The position numbers were made by a program, and so were the translations under genes. Positions 57,506-64,000 of a stretch of 64,000 bases of DNA are shown here, in pieces. How positions within the stretch are numbered: the stretch's first letter is position 1; each line of letters begins with the position of its first letter. The notes beneath the pieces are model-generated. The model worked only from the letters and a program-made list of their open reading frames with translations. It did not search any database and was not told where the DNA came from. This stretch comes from Rhodocyclaceae bacterium (GTDB lineage Bacteria; Pseudomonadota; Gammaproteobacteria; Burkholderiales; Rhodocyclaceae). Location of the stretch: positions 1 to 64,000 of the forward strand of contig JAGRFY010000046.1 of NCBI GenBank assembly GCA_020445765.1, read 5' to 3'.

Positions 57506-58750
57506 ATGAAGATTTTCGGAATCCAGATCAGGCGGACCAAGGCAGCGCCGACGCAGACCGTGGACACGAATCGCGGCTGGGTTCCGCTGATCCGCGAGAG
57601 CTACGCGGGCGCGTGGCAGCAAGGCGTCAGCATCACGCCCGAAACGGCCCTGGCACACTCGGCGGTGTTCGCCTGCGTGTCGCTGATCGCGAGCGACATC
57701 GGCAAGCTACCGGTCCGCTTCACCAAGCTGGACGGCGGCATCTGGTCCCAGACCGTGAGCGGTCACGAAGCACTGATGCGGAAGCCGAACGCCTTCCAGA
57801 ACCGGGCGCAGTTCTTTGGGCAGTGGGTCACCTCGAAGCTGTTGTGGGGCGCGTGCTACGTGCTGAAGCGTCGAGATACTCGCGGGCAGATCGTCGCGCT
57901 GTACATCCTCGACCCGCAGCGCGTGCAACCGTTGATCGCGAACGATGGCAGCACCTTCTATCGCGTGTCGGGTGCTGACGCCCTGACCGGGATTCCGCCC
58001 GAGGGTCTGACCATCCCGGCGCGGGAAGTGATCCACGATCGCGGCTTCACGCCCTGGCATCCCCTGGTCGGCGTGTCGCCCCTGACCGCTGCGGCCCTGT
58101 CGGCGGGTCAAGGTCTAGCGATCCAGAAGAACAGCGAGAGCTTCTTCCGAAACGCCAGCAACCCCGGCGGCATCCTGACCGCACCGGGCGCCATCAGCCC
58201 CGAGACTGCCCAGCATCTGAAGGACGCTTGGCAGGCGGGCTACACCGGCGAGAACAGCGGCAAGGTCGCCGTCGTCGGCGATGGGCTGAAGTACGAAGCC
58301 ATCGGCGTGGCGCCCGTGGATGCTCAACTGATCGAGCAACTGCGCTGGACCGGCGAGGACGTGTGCCGCGCCTTCCGCGTGCCCGGATTCAAGGTCGGTG
58401 TCGGCCCGGCACCCTCCTACAACTCGGCGACCATCCTGCAGGAAATCTATCTGTCGGACGCCCTTCAAGCGCACATCGAGAGCATCGAATTGTGCCTGGA
58501 CGAAGGGCTCGCCCTGGCGCCCGACACCCGCACGGAGCTGGACGAAGGCGTTCTGCTGCGGATGGACGCGGCGACCCGGTTCAAGACCTACTCCGACGCC
58601 ATCGGTGGCGGCTGGATGGCCCCGAACGAAGCCCGACGCCGGGAAGGTCTGCCCCCTGTCGAAGGTGGCGATACGCCTTACTTGCAGCAGCAGAATTTCT
58701 CGCTCAGCGCCCTCGCCCGCCGTGACCAGCAACAAGGAGCACCGGCATGA
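57506..58750 (+). CDS. Phage portal protein, HK97 family
   Basis: 414 residues. Dodecameric DNA gate of the capsid. The family pattern is clear: ALAHSAVFACVSLIASDIGK near the N-terminus, ALMRKPNAFQNRAQFFGQWV, EVIHDRGFTPWHPLVGVSPL, and a C-terminal GGWMAPNEARRREGLPPVEG. ATG 57506 has AAGGA 6 bases upstream. It lies after the capsid gene instead of before it as in canonical HK97-like order. It overlaps the next gene by ATGA. Confidence 0.95.
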   Translation: MKIFGIQIRRTKAAPTQTVDTNRGWVPLIRESYAGAWQQGVSITPETALAHSAVFACVSLIASDIGKLPVRFTKLDGGIWSQTVSGHEALMRKPNAFQNRAQFFGQWVTSKLLWGACYVLKRRDTRGQIVALYILDPQRVQPLIANDGSTFYRVSGADALTGIPPEGLTIPAREVIHDRGFTPWHPLVGVSPLTAAALSAGQGLAIQKNSESFFRNASNPGGILTAPGAISPETAQHLKDAWQAGYTGENSGKVAVVGDGLKYEAIGVAPVDAQLIEQLRWTGEDVCRAFRVPGFKVGVGPAPSYNSATILQEIYLSDALQAHIESIELCLDEGLALAPDTRTELDEGVLLRMDAATRFKTYSDAIGGGWMAPNEARRREGLPPVEGGDTPYLQQQNFSLSALARRDQQQGAPA

Positions 58751-59004
58751 TCGATCTTGCTGCAGCAAAGCGCCACCTGCGCGTGGATCACACCGCCGAG
58801 GACGCGCATATCACGCTCCTGCTCGCCGCAGCGACCACCCTGGTCCTCGACCGTGCCCCCGACATCACCGGGCCAGTGCTGGACGCTGCCGTCCTGCTGG
58901 TCGTCGCCGACCTGTTCGAGCACCGCGACGCCACCAGCGCCAACCCGCTTAGCCCCGCCGTCGAGAACCTGCTTCGCTACTACCGGAGGCCGGCACTCGC
59001 ATGA
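58747..59004 (+). CDS. Phage head-tail connector (gp6-like)
   Basis: 85 residues. Short helical protein with the gp6-family opening IDLAAAKRHLRVDHTAEDAH and DAAVLLVVADLFEHRDA, ending ENLLRYYRRPA. gp6-type adaptors form a ring under the portal. Overlaps both neighbours by 4 bp. Confidence 0.9.
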   Translation: MIDLAAAKRHLRVDHTAEDAHITLLLAAATTLVLDRAPDITGPVLDAAVLLVVADLFEHRDATSANPLSPAVENLLRYYRRPALA

Positions 59005-59339
59005 ACACCTGCCTCGCCTCACGCCTGCGCCGCCGGATCACCATCGAAGAGCCGCAGCGCGTCCAGAACCTGACGACCGGCGCCATCTCCGAGACCTGGG
59101 CACCGGTCGCGACCGACATCAGCGCGGCAATCGAGCCCCTGAGCGTTCGCGACTTCGTCGCCGCATCGTCGAGCCAATCGAAGGTTTCCGCCCGAATCAC
59201 GATCCGCTACCGCCCTGGCCTGCGGCTCGGCATGCGCATCGTTGCCGATGACGGCGTGATCTATCGCCCGCTCGGCTACATGGCTGACCCGGTATCCGGT
59301 CGCGAGTACATCACCATCCCGTGCGAGACCCTGGCATGA
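59001..59339 (+). CDS. Phage head-tail joining (head closure) protein
   Basis: 112 residues. Beta-rich, with ASRLRRRITIEEPQRVQN at the start and RITIRYRPGLRLGMRIVADD, IYRPLGYMADPVSGREYITI: the pattern of the SPP1 gp16/HK97 gp7-like head-closure family. It seals the connector after packaging. Overlaps both neighbours by 4 bp. Confidence 0.9.
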   Translation: MNTCLASRLRRRITIEEPQRVQNLTTGAISETWAPVATDISAAIEPLSVRDFVAASSSQSKVSARITIRYRPGLRLGMRIVADDGVIYRPLGYMADPVSGREYITIPCETLA

Positions 59340-59731
59340 ACGAAACCCGCCTGACCGGCCTGGACGACGTGCTGAAGCGACTCGAACAAGTCGCCGAGAA
59401 GGTCGCGAAGAAGGCGCTCAGCAAGGCCACCCGCAAGGGCGGCAACGTCATCCGCAAGGCAGCCATCGCGAACGCACCCGTCGATTCCGGCGATCTGCGC
59501 AAGCACATCGCGTTGCGCCTGAAGGTCAAGCCCGGTGCGATCTATTGCCGCGTCGGCGTTAAGGGTGGCGCCAAGAAGAAAGACGGCACCCCGTATTACT
59601 GGCGCTTCGTCGAGTTCGGCACCGTCCGCCAGCCCGCGCAACCCTTCATGCGCCCTGCCCTGGACAACACCGCGACGACCGTCCTCCAGACCGTCGTCGG
59701 CACCCTGCGTGACGAGGTAGCCCGACTGTGA
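59336..59731 (+). CDS. HK97 gp10-like tail-completion protein
   Basis: 131 residues. The HK97-gp10 family signature is present: KATRKGGNVIRKAAIANAPV, SGDLRKHIALR and YYWRFVEFGTVRQPAQPFM. It links head and tail. The ATG at 59336 overlaps the previous stop; the slightly longer frame from 59321 has no ribosome site advantage. Overlaps the next gene by 4 bp. Confidence 0.92.
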   Translation: MNETRLTGLDDVLKRLEQVAEKVAKKALSKATRKGGNVIRKAAIANAPVDSGDLRKHIALRLKVKPGAIYCRVGVKGGAKKKDGTPYYWRFVEFGTVRQPAQPFMRPALDNTATTVLQTVVGTLRDEVARL

Positions 59732-60093
59732 CACCCGCCATTTTCTTCTCGCTGATCGTTGCCGACGCCGACGCCCTCGCCGCGCTCGGCTCCAACCCGG
59801 TTCGCTTCTACGAAATCGAGGCACCCGAGGGCACGGCCACCCCCTACGCAACGTGGCAAGTCGTCACCGGCAACCCGATCAACGTCCTCGACGGACCCGC
59901 CCCAGCCGATCACGTCCGCGTGCAACTCAACATCGTCGGCGCCACGCCTGACGAGACCCGCGACACCCTCGCCGCCATCCGTCGCGCAGTCGAAAACGAT
60001 TGCTACCTGACGGCCTGGCGTGGCGTGAGCAAAGACCCCGAGACCGGCCTGTTCCTGGCCGGCTTCGATACGCAACACATCATCGACAACTGA
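59728..60093 (+). CDS. Phage tail terminator-like protein (DUF3168/gp17 family)
   Basis: 121 residues. ALGSNPVRFYEIEAPEGTAT and ADHVRVQLNIVGATPDETRD fit the DUF3168 tail-completion family, whose members cap the tail tube at the head end. Located between the gp10-like and tail-tube genes as expected. Overlaps gp10 by 4 bp. Confidence 0.85.
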   Translation: MTPAIFFSLIVADADALAALGSNPVRFYEIEAPEGTATPYATWQVVTGNPINVLDGPAPADHVRVQLNIVGATPDETRDTLAAIRRAVENDCYLTAWRGVSKDPETGLFLAGFDTQHIIDN

Positions 60094-60108
60094 TAGGAGC
60101 AGCACAGC

Positions 60109-60582
60109 ATGGCAGTGAAAACCAAAGGCACCCACCTCTACTTCATCAACCCGGACGTGACGCCCGAGGTGATCAAGGTCGGCGCCGTGAACCAGATCAG
60201 CGGCATCAACGCGAGCCGGGACCAGATCGAGACGACCGACCTCGACAGCGACGCGCATACCTACGAAGCCGGCCTGCTCTCGCCGGGCAACGCGAGCTTT
60301 ACGATCCAGTTCGACCCCAAGAACGCCGGCCACAAGAAACTGTATGACCTGTACGTGTCGGGGTCCGTCCTGAAGTGGGCACTCGGCTGGTCCGATGGCA
60401 CCGATGCGGCGGTCCTCGACGGCGTCGACAACACGATCTTCGACCTGCCGACGACCCGGAGCTGGATCCAGTTCGATGGCTACGCCAGCGACGTGCCGTT
60501 CGACTTCTCGCTGAACAACGTCGTCACCAGCACGGTCGCTGTCCAGATCAGCGGCTTCCCGCAACTGACCCCGAAGGCGTAA
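60109..60582 (+). CDS. Phage major tail tube protein
   Basis: 157 residues. Beta-rich tail-tube protein of non-contractile tails: AVKTKGTHLYFINPD at the start, GINASRDQIETTDLDSDAHT, SPGNASFTIQFDPKNAGHKK, and a C-terminal Ig-like strand AVQISGFPQLTPKA. It polymerises around the tape measure to form the tube. It has its own ribosome site (TAGGAG 10 bases upstream). Confidence 0.9.
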   Translation: MAVKTKGTHLYFINPDVTPEVIKVGAVNQISGINASRDQIETTDLDSDAHTYEAGLLSPGNASFTIQFDPKNAGHKKLYDLYVSGSVLKWALGWSDGTDAAVLDGVDNTIFDLPTTRSWIQFDGYASDVPFDFSLNNVVTSTVAVQISGFPQLTPKA

Positions 60583-60585
60583 TCG

Positions 60586-60903
60586 ATGAACCTCGCTGAA
60601 CTGAAACAGGCCGGCGGGTTCATCCCCGCCGAGCCGGTCAAGGTGCCTGTCGAGTGGAAGGGCAACGCCTTCGACGTGTTCGTCAAGAAGCTGGCCTTCG
60701 GTGACGTCGAAACCCTGGTCGGCGATGGCAGCGATGAGGGGCGCAGCGCCCGCATGATCGCCGCATCGATCCTTCTCGGCGACAGCCGTGAGCCGATCAG
60801 CTTCGCCGACGCCTGCCGTCTCGACGTGTCCCTGGCGGGCAAGCTGATCGAAGCCATCAACACCGCCAACGGCACGCCGGAAGGTCTCGACCTCCCAAAC
60901 TGA
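60586..60903 (+). CDS. Tail assembly chaperone (lambda gpG-like)
   Basis: 105 residues. Soluble chaperone that binds the tape measure during tail assembly. MNLAELKQAGGFIPAEPVKV and NAFDVFVKKLAFGDVETL are typical of this family. The frame ends with CCCAAAC followed directly by TGA; a -1 shift there fuses it to the downstream frame (60900-61214), as lambda makes gpG and gpGT. Both forms are probably made. Confidence 0.9.
   Translation: MNLAELKQAGGFIPAEPVKVPVEWKGNAFDVFVKKLAFGDVETLVGDGSDEGRSARMIAASILLGDSREPISFADACRLDVSLAGKLIEAINTANGTPEGLDLPN
60894..60900 (+). promoter_or_regulatory. -1 ribosomal frameshift slippery heptamer CCCAAAC
   Basis: X-XXY-YYZ heptamer in the correct phase (C CCA AAC), with the 0-frame TGA immediately after it (60901-60903). 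Slippage makes translation continue at CTG 60900 in the -1 frame. Confidence 0.88.
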
Positions 60904-61214
60904 GCCCCGCCGATGAGGTGTGGCACGAACTCGTGCTGCACGGCGTCGGCGGTCGCACCGTGGCCGAAGCGAAGCAGCGCATGTCCTACCCCGAGGCCCT
61001 GCGCTGGTTCGCGTACCTTAAGAAGCACGGTAGCCCGAATCAGCATCTGCATCGCGGCTTCGCGCTCCTGGCGGCCCAGATCAACAACGCCCTCGGCGGT
61101 GACGCCAAGGTGACCGACTTCATGCTGGGCGAGCACAGCCCGGCAGCAACACAAGAATCCGAACAGGAAGCCTCACTGATGGACGTCTTCAACCTCCTGG
61201 CGGGCCGAGCATGA
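60900..61214 (+). CDS. Frameshift extension of the tail chaperone (lambda gpT-like part of gpGT)
   Basis: 104 codons read in the -1 frame after the slippery site (LSPADEVWHELVLHGV at its start, TVAEAKQRMSYPEALRWFAY in the middle). It is made as the C-terminal half of a 209-residue fusion, although a GTG at 60918 exists. In lambda the T domain recruits tail-tube subunits. Its last codon overlaps the tape-measure ATG, keeping the three genes coupled. Confidence 0.87.
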   Translation: MSPADEVWHELVLHGVGGRTVAEAKQRMSYPEALRWFAYLKKHGSPNQHLHRGFALLAAQINNALGGDAKVTDFMLGEHSPAATQESEQEASLMDVFNLLAGRA

Positions 61215-63349
61215 GCACATCACTCGGAACGTTGACCGTCGACTTGATCGCCCGAACCGGCGGTTTCGAGGCCGGCATGGACCGCGCACAGCGGGTCGCC
61301 GACCGTCGTTCCCGCCAGATCGAACGCGAGATGAAGCAGCGCGCCGACGCGATCTCGGCCGCCTTCACCAAGGTCGCGACCGGTGTCGGCGCGGCACTTG
61401 GCGCGATCCAGTTCACCAGCATGGTCAAGGGCGCGGTCGATTCCGCCGACGCCCTGTCGAAGCTGAGCCAGCGCACAGGCGTAGTGGTCGAAGACCTGTC
61501 CGCGCTGAAGTACGCGGCAAGCCTGAACGACGCCACATTCGCCGATTTGGGCAACGCCCTGAAGGGTCTCAGCAATCGCATGCTGGCCGCTCAGGCGGGC
61601 TCTGGTGAAGCCGCAGGGGCATTCGCTGCGCTGGGCATCAAGGTGACCGACGCATCGGGCAAGCTGCGCCGTGCGGATGACGTGATGCTCGACATCGCCG
61701 ACCGGTTCAAGGGCATGGAGGACGGCGCGGGCAAGAGCGCGCTCGCCATGCGCTTGATGGAAGAGGCCGGCATCCGGCTGATCCCGACCCTGAACAACGG
61801 GCGCGACGGCATCGAGGCGATGCGGACCGAAGCCGAAAGCCTGGGCGCGATCATCGGCACCGACTTCGCGAACCAGTCGGCCGCATTTAATGACAACGTC
61901 ACCCGGATGCAGACGATGACCGATGGTCTGGCCGTCAGCATCGGCAACGCGCTCATTCCAAAGATCAACGAACTGACCGCCGAATTCCTCGAGGCGAACA
62001 AGGCGGTCGGCAGCATCGGCCAGACCTTGAATGCGCAGCTGAACGCGGCGCTCGGCATCGGCGAGGGCAACACCATCCGCGAGCGTATCGCCGACGTTGA
62101 CCGCATGATCGAGCAGGCCGACCGCTGGCAGAAGATCCTTCCCGGCGGCATCGGCGGCGCATTGATCGGCACCCGCGGTTCAAGCTTGCGAGCGCTGCGC
62201 GAAGTGCTGCGTGTCCAAGAGCGCTCGCTGGCCATGGCTGGCGATCTCGCAGATTTCGAGGACGCCCGCGACCGACGCCTAAAGCAGGGCACCATACGCA
62301 CGCCGGCACCAGCCCTGCCGAAGGTTCCGACAGGCAAGACCAGCGCCCCCAAGGTCGGCGACGACCTCGGCGACTGGTTGGCGCCCATCCTCCGCGACTT
62401 CGAGCAATACGAAGTCACCCTGACCCGGTTCCGGTCGATCCAGAACGATGCCGTCGCCTCGACTGCCGACCTCACCAGCAGCCAGCGCGCGTTCTTCGAT
62501 CTGCTGAACGGTGGCGAGTGGGGTCGGTACACGGACGCACAGCAGGACGCCATCCGGGCGCAGTTCGAGGCGGCCGACGCCATCGAGCGCACACACCGGG
62601 AGCAGGCAAAGCTGAACGACTTGCTGAGCCAGACCCCGACCGCCGTCCTCGAGCAACAGCGGGCGACCATGCAGTTCCTGGCCGACGCCTTCGAGCAAGG
62701 GCGCATCAGCGCCGCGCAGTTCAGCGAGGCCGCAGCGGCAGCGCTGGGCAACCTGCCGGGCGCGGTCACGGCCATCGAAGACAAGATGCTTGATCTGGAG
62801 ACCGTCGCCAACGACGCTGCCCGGACGATGGGGGGTGCTTTCGGCGACTTCATCAGCGGCACCGATCGCGACTTCGGCGACATGGTCGCGAACTTCCTCC
62901 GGGGCGTAGCGCAGATGATCGCGCAGGCCGCCGCGCTGCAGGCGATCAGGGCCGCAGCCGGTGCGATGGGCTACGGCGGTGCGTTTGCCGATGGCGGCGC
63001 CTTCGGTCCATCCGGCCAGATCACCGCGTTCGCCCGTGGCGGTGTCGTCGATCGGCCTCAGATGTTCAAGTTCGCAGCCGGCGGGAGCTTCAAGACCGGC
63101 TTGATGGGTGAGGCTGGCCCGGAGGCGATCATGCCCCTCAAGCGTGGTCCTGATGGGCGACTGGGTGTGTCAGCACATGGCGGAGGCGGCGACACGAACA
63201 TCGAAATCAACATCGCGCCGACCGGCAACAGCCAGACCGGCACCGGCCCCAATCAACAGGAAGCCCAGCGGCTAGGCAAGCAGATCGAGGGCGCCGTCAT
63301 GGCTGTCCTCGTTCGCGAGCAGCGACCGGGCGGCACCCTCTACCGATAG
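61211..63349 (+). CDS. Phage tail tape measure protein
   Basis: 712 residues. Sets tail length and is ejected with the DNA. STSLGTLTVDLIARTGGFEA at the start, long helical coiled region (RRSRQIEREMKQRADAISAA), a central KLSQRTGVVVEDLSALKYAA block common in lambda-type tape measures, hydrophobic helix near AQMIAQAAALQAIRAAAGAM, and a C-terminal GEAGPEAIMPLKRGPDGRLG motif. By tape-measure scaling the tail would be fairly short for a siphophage. ATG 61211 overlaps the chaperone frame stop. Confidence 0.95.
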   Translation: MSTSLGTLTVDLIARTGGFEAGMDRAQRVADRRSRQIEREMKQRADAISAAFTKVATGVGAALGAIQFTSMVKGAVDSADALSKLSQRTGVVVEDLSALKYAASLNDATFADLGNALKGLSNRMLAAQAGSGEAAGAFAALGIKVTDASGKLRRADDVMLDIADRFKGMEDGAGKSALAMRLMEEAGIRLIPTLNNGRDGIEAMRTEAESLGAIIGTDFANQSAAFNDNVTRMQTMTDGLAVSIGNALIPKINELTAEFLEANKAVGSIGQTLNAQLNAALGIGEGNTIRERIADVDRMIEQADRWQKILPGGIGGALIGTRGSSLRALREVLRVQERSLAMAGDLADFEDARDRRLKQGTIRTPAPALPKVPTGKTSAPKVGDDLGDWLAPILRDFEQYEVTLTRFRSIQNDAVASTADLTSSQRAFFDLLNGGEWGRYTDAQQDAIRAQFEAADAIERTHREQAKLNDLLSQTPTAVLEQQRATMQFLADAFEQGRISAAQFSEAAAAALGNLPGAVTAIEDKMLDLETVANDAARTMGGAFGDFISGTDRDFGDMVANFLRGVAQMIAQAAALQAIRAAAGAMGYGGAFADGGAFGPSGQITAFARGGVVDRPQMFKFAAGGSFKTGLMGEAGPEAIMPLKRGPDGRLGVSAHGGGGDTNIEINIAPTGNSQTGTGPNQQEAQRLGKQIEGAVMAVLVREQRPGGTLYR

Positions 63350-63357
63350 GAACTAGC

Positions 63358-63699
63358 ATGGCAGAAACATTCACTTGGCAGGCCAGCTACGGCAGCGCAC
63401 TCGATGAGGCACCCCGCGTCGAGGCAATCAGCTTCGGCGACGGCTACGAGGCACGCGTCGGGCAGGGCATCAACCAAGACCCCCGGCGCTGGAGCCTGGT
63501 ATTCACGAACAAGCCGACCCCGGTCGCCGACGCCCTGGTCAGCTTCCTGCGGGCGCGTGGGGCGCTGGAGTCGTTCGACTGGACCGACCCCGAGGACAAC
63601 CCCGGCCGGTGGGTCTGCCGGGCGTGGAACAGCCAGCCCACGAGCCCGCGGCACAGGACGATTACCTGCGAGTTCCACGAGGTGTTCGAGCTGGTCTAA
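63358..63699 (+). CDS. Phage minor tail protein (lambda gpM-like)
   Basis: 113 residues. Tail-tip protein: FTWQASYGSALDEAPRVEAI, FGDGYEARVGQGINQDPRRW and FDWTDPEDNPGRWVCRAWNS match the lambda M family. It follows the tape measure by 8 bp with TAGGA as ribosome site, the usual position. Lambda-like L, K, I and J genes, expected next, do not begin within the window. Confidence 0.9.
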   Translation: MAETFTWQASYGSALDEAPRVEAISFGDGYEARVGQGINQDPRRWSLVFTNKPTPVADALVSFLRARGALESFDWTDPEDNPGRWVCRAWNSQPTSPRHRTITCEFHEVFELV

Positions 63700-64000
63700 C
63701 GGGAAAAAGTCACCGGGCGAGGATTGGTCAGCTAGACCGCCCCGCCCCGTTTGCCCTTCTGTGACGCGGGAGAGCGCGGATTGGCCGGGCTTGGGGTCGC
63801 GCAGTCTCTCTTAATGATGTGTACAAGCCCTCACCCACCATCAACCAAGTTTCATCAACCTGAACCAACAACCACCTGAAGCCTTACTGCCTCTCTCTCT
63901 CTCTCTCTCTTCATCCTCCGCGGCGCCGCCACCCTGGTCGCACGACTCGCCGTGTAGCCGCGCAGCGGCGCTTGGCTCGATCGGTGTTCCGTGTTGCCCG
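63700..64000. other. 301-bp stretch without a gene at the right edge
   Basis: No frame with a ribosome site or known domain is visible on either strand. It includes repeated TCAACC/CCAAC-type units (about 63836-63875) and a (CT)10 tract. The tail operon is interrupted here; whether the phage continues is not known. Confidence 0.5.
63890..63911. repeat. (CT)10 dinucleotide tract
   Basis: Ten uninterrupted CT units (63891-63910), with C before and T after. A pure dinucleotide tract of this length is out of character with the rest of the window; prone to slippage in replication or in sequencing/assembly. Confidence 0.9.

Noticed and set aside
60918..61214. The second tail-chaperone frame as an independent gene from GTG 60918
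   Set aside because: No ribosome site before the GTG, and the frame is continuous from the CCCAAAC slippery site; frameshift expression explains it better.
63404..63814. A frame overlapping minor tail protein M at the right edge
   Set aside because: Ser/Arg/Pro-rich shadow frame without domain or ribosome site; the M-family gene is in the other frame.

Overview
The window looks like the chromosome of a GC-rich gammaproteobacterium. Evidence for this is the block order miaB-phoH-ybeY-corC-lnt, glyQ-glyS-gmhB-plsC, an mla operon running into ibaG-murA-hisG-hisD, LPS-transport genes, and a sigma-32 gene carrying the RpoH box. A phasin gene implies polyhydroxyalkanoate storage. I would place it near the deep, GC-rich gammaproteobacterial orders (Chromatiales, Nevskiales or Xanthomonadales-like), but the genus cannot be read from the sequence.

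Layout. (1) 1-5875, minus strand: a Lap-type surface adhesion operon. It holds a type I secretion ABC exporter (LapB), its membrane-fusion adaptor (LapC), a LuxR-type regulator with a degenerate receiver, and the start of a giant LapA-like adhesin whose 3' part lies beyond the left edge. (2) 6020-6979: rpoH behind a perfect CIRCE operator, closed by a strong terminator. (3) 7069-16177, minus strand: mlaF-E-D-A-C-B, a YadG/YadH-type ABC exporter, ibaG, murA, hisG and hisD, largely joined by 4-bp stop/start overlaps. (4) 16312-33624: an MSHA-type pilus locus (mshM, L, N, E, G, I, J, K and three pilin-like genes). It is bracketed by a PrsR-like sigma-54 response regulator at one end and a PrsK-like histidine kinase at the other. 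A class III adenylate cyclase sits inside, and the last pilin gene has a sigma-54 promoter with an upstream inverted repeat. (5) 33662-39543: a Kef-type K+/H+ antiporter, kdsD-lptC-lptA (no kdsC, no lptB), an enoyl-CoA hydratase, and a phasin with a near-perfect sigma-70 promoter. (6) 39849-49962, minus strand: plsC-gmhB-glyS-glyQ, a TerB-like gene, and lnt-corC-ybeY-phoH-miaB.

(7) From 50194 to the right edge: a prophage integrated at a tRNA-Met(CAT) gene. A tyrosine integrase is followed by a structured non-coding stretch, a 51-codon ORF, an HNH endonuclease, small and large terminase, a fused prohead protease/major capsid protein, portal, head-tail connectors, tail tube, tail-assembly chaperones linked by a -1 frameshift (slippery CCCAAAC), tape measure and a minor tail protein M homologue. 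The window ends in about 300 bp of non-coding DNA with a (CT)10 tract. No repressor or replication gene is visible on this side of the phage.

How it works together: the left half is dominated by surface attachment. The LapA-like adhesin has a LapG-type cleavage region and the pilus ATPase has c-di-GMP-binding MshEN motifs, so both attachment systems are plausibly under c-di-GMP control. The pilus additionally appears to be under two-component/sigma-54 control. No wholly unprecedented system was identified. The most unusual items are the sigma-54/inverted-repeat control region of the pilin, the CIRCE on rpoH, the collapsed lpt operon, and the compact phage with its protease-capsid fusion (plus internal start) and CCCAAAC frameshift.
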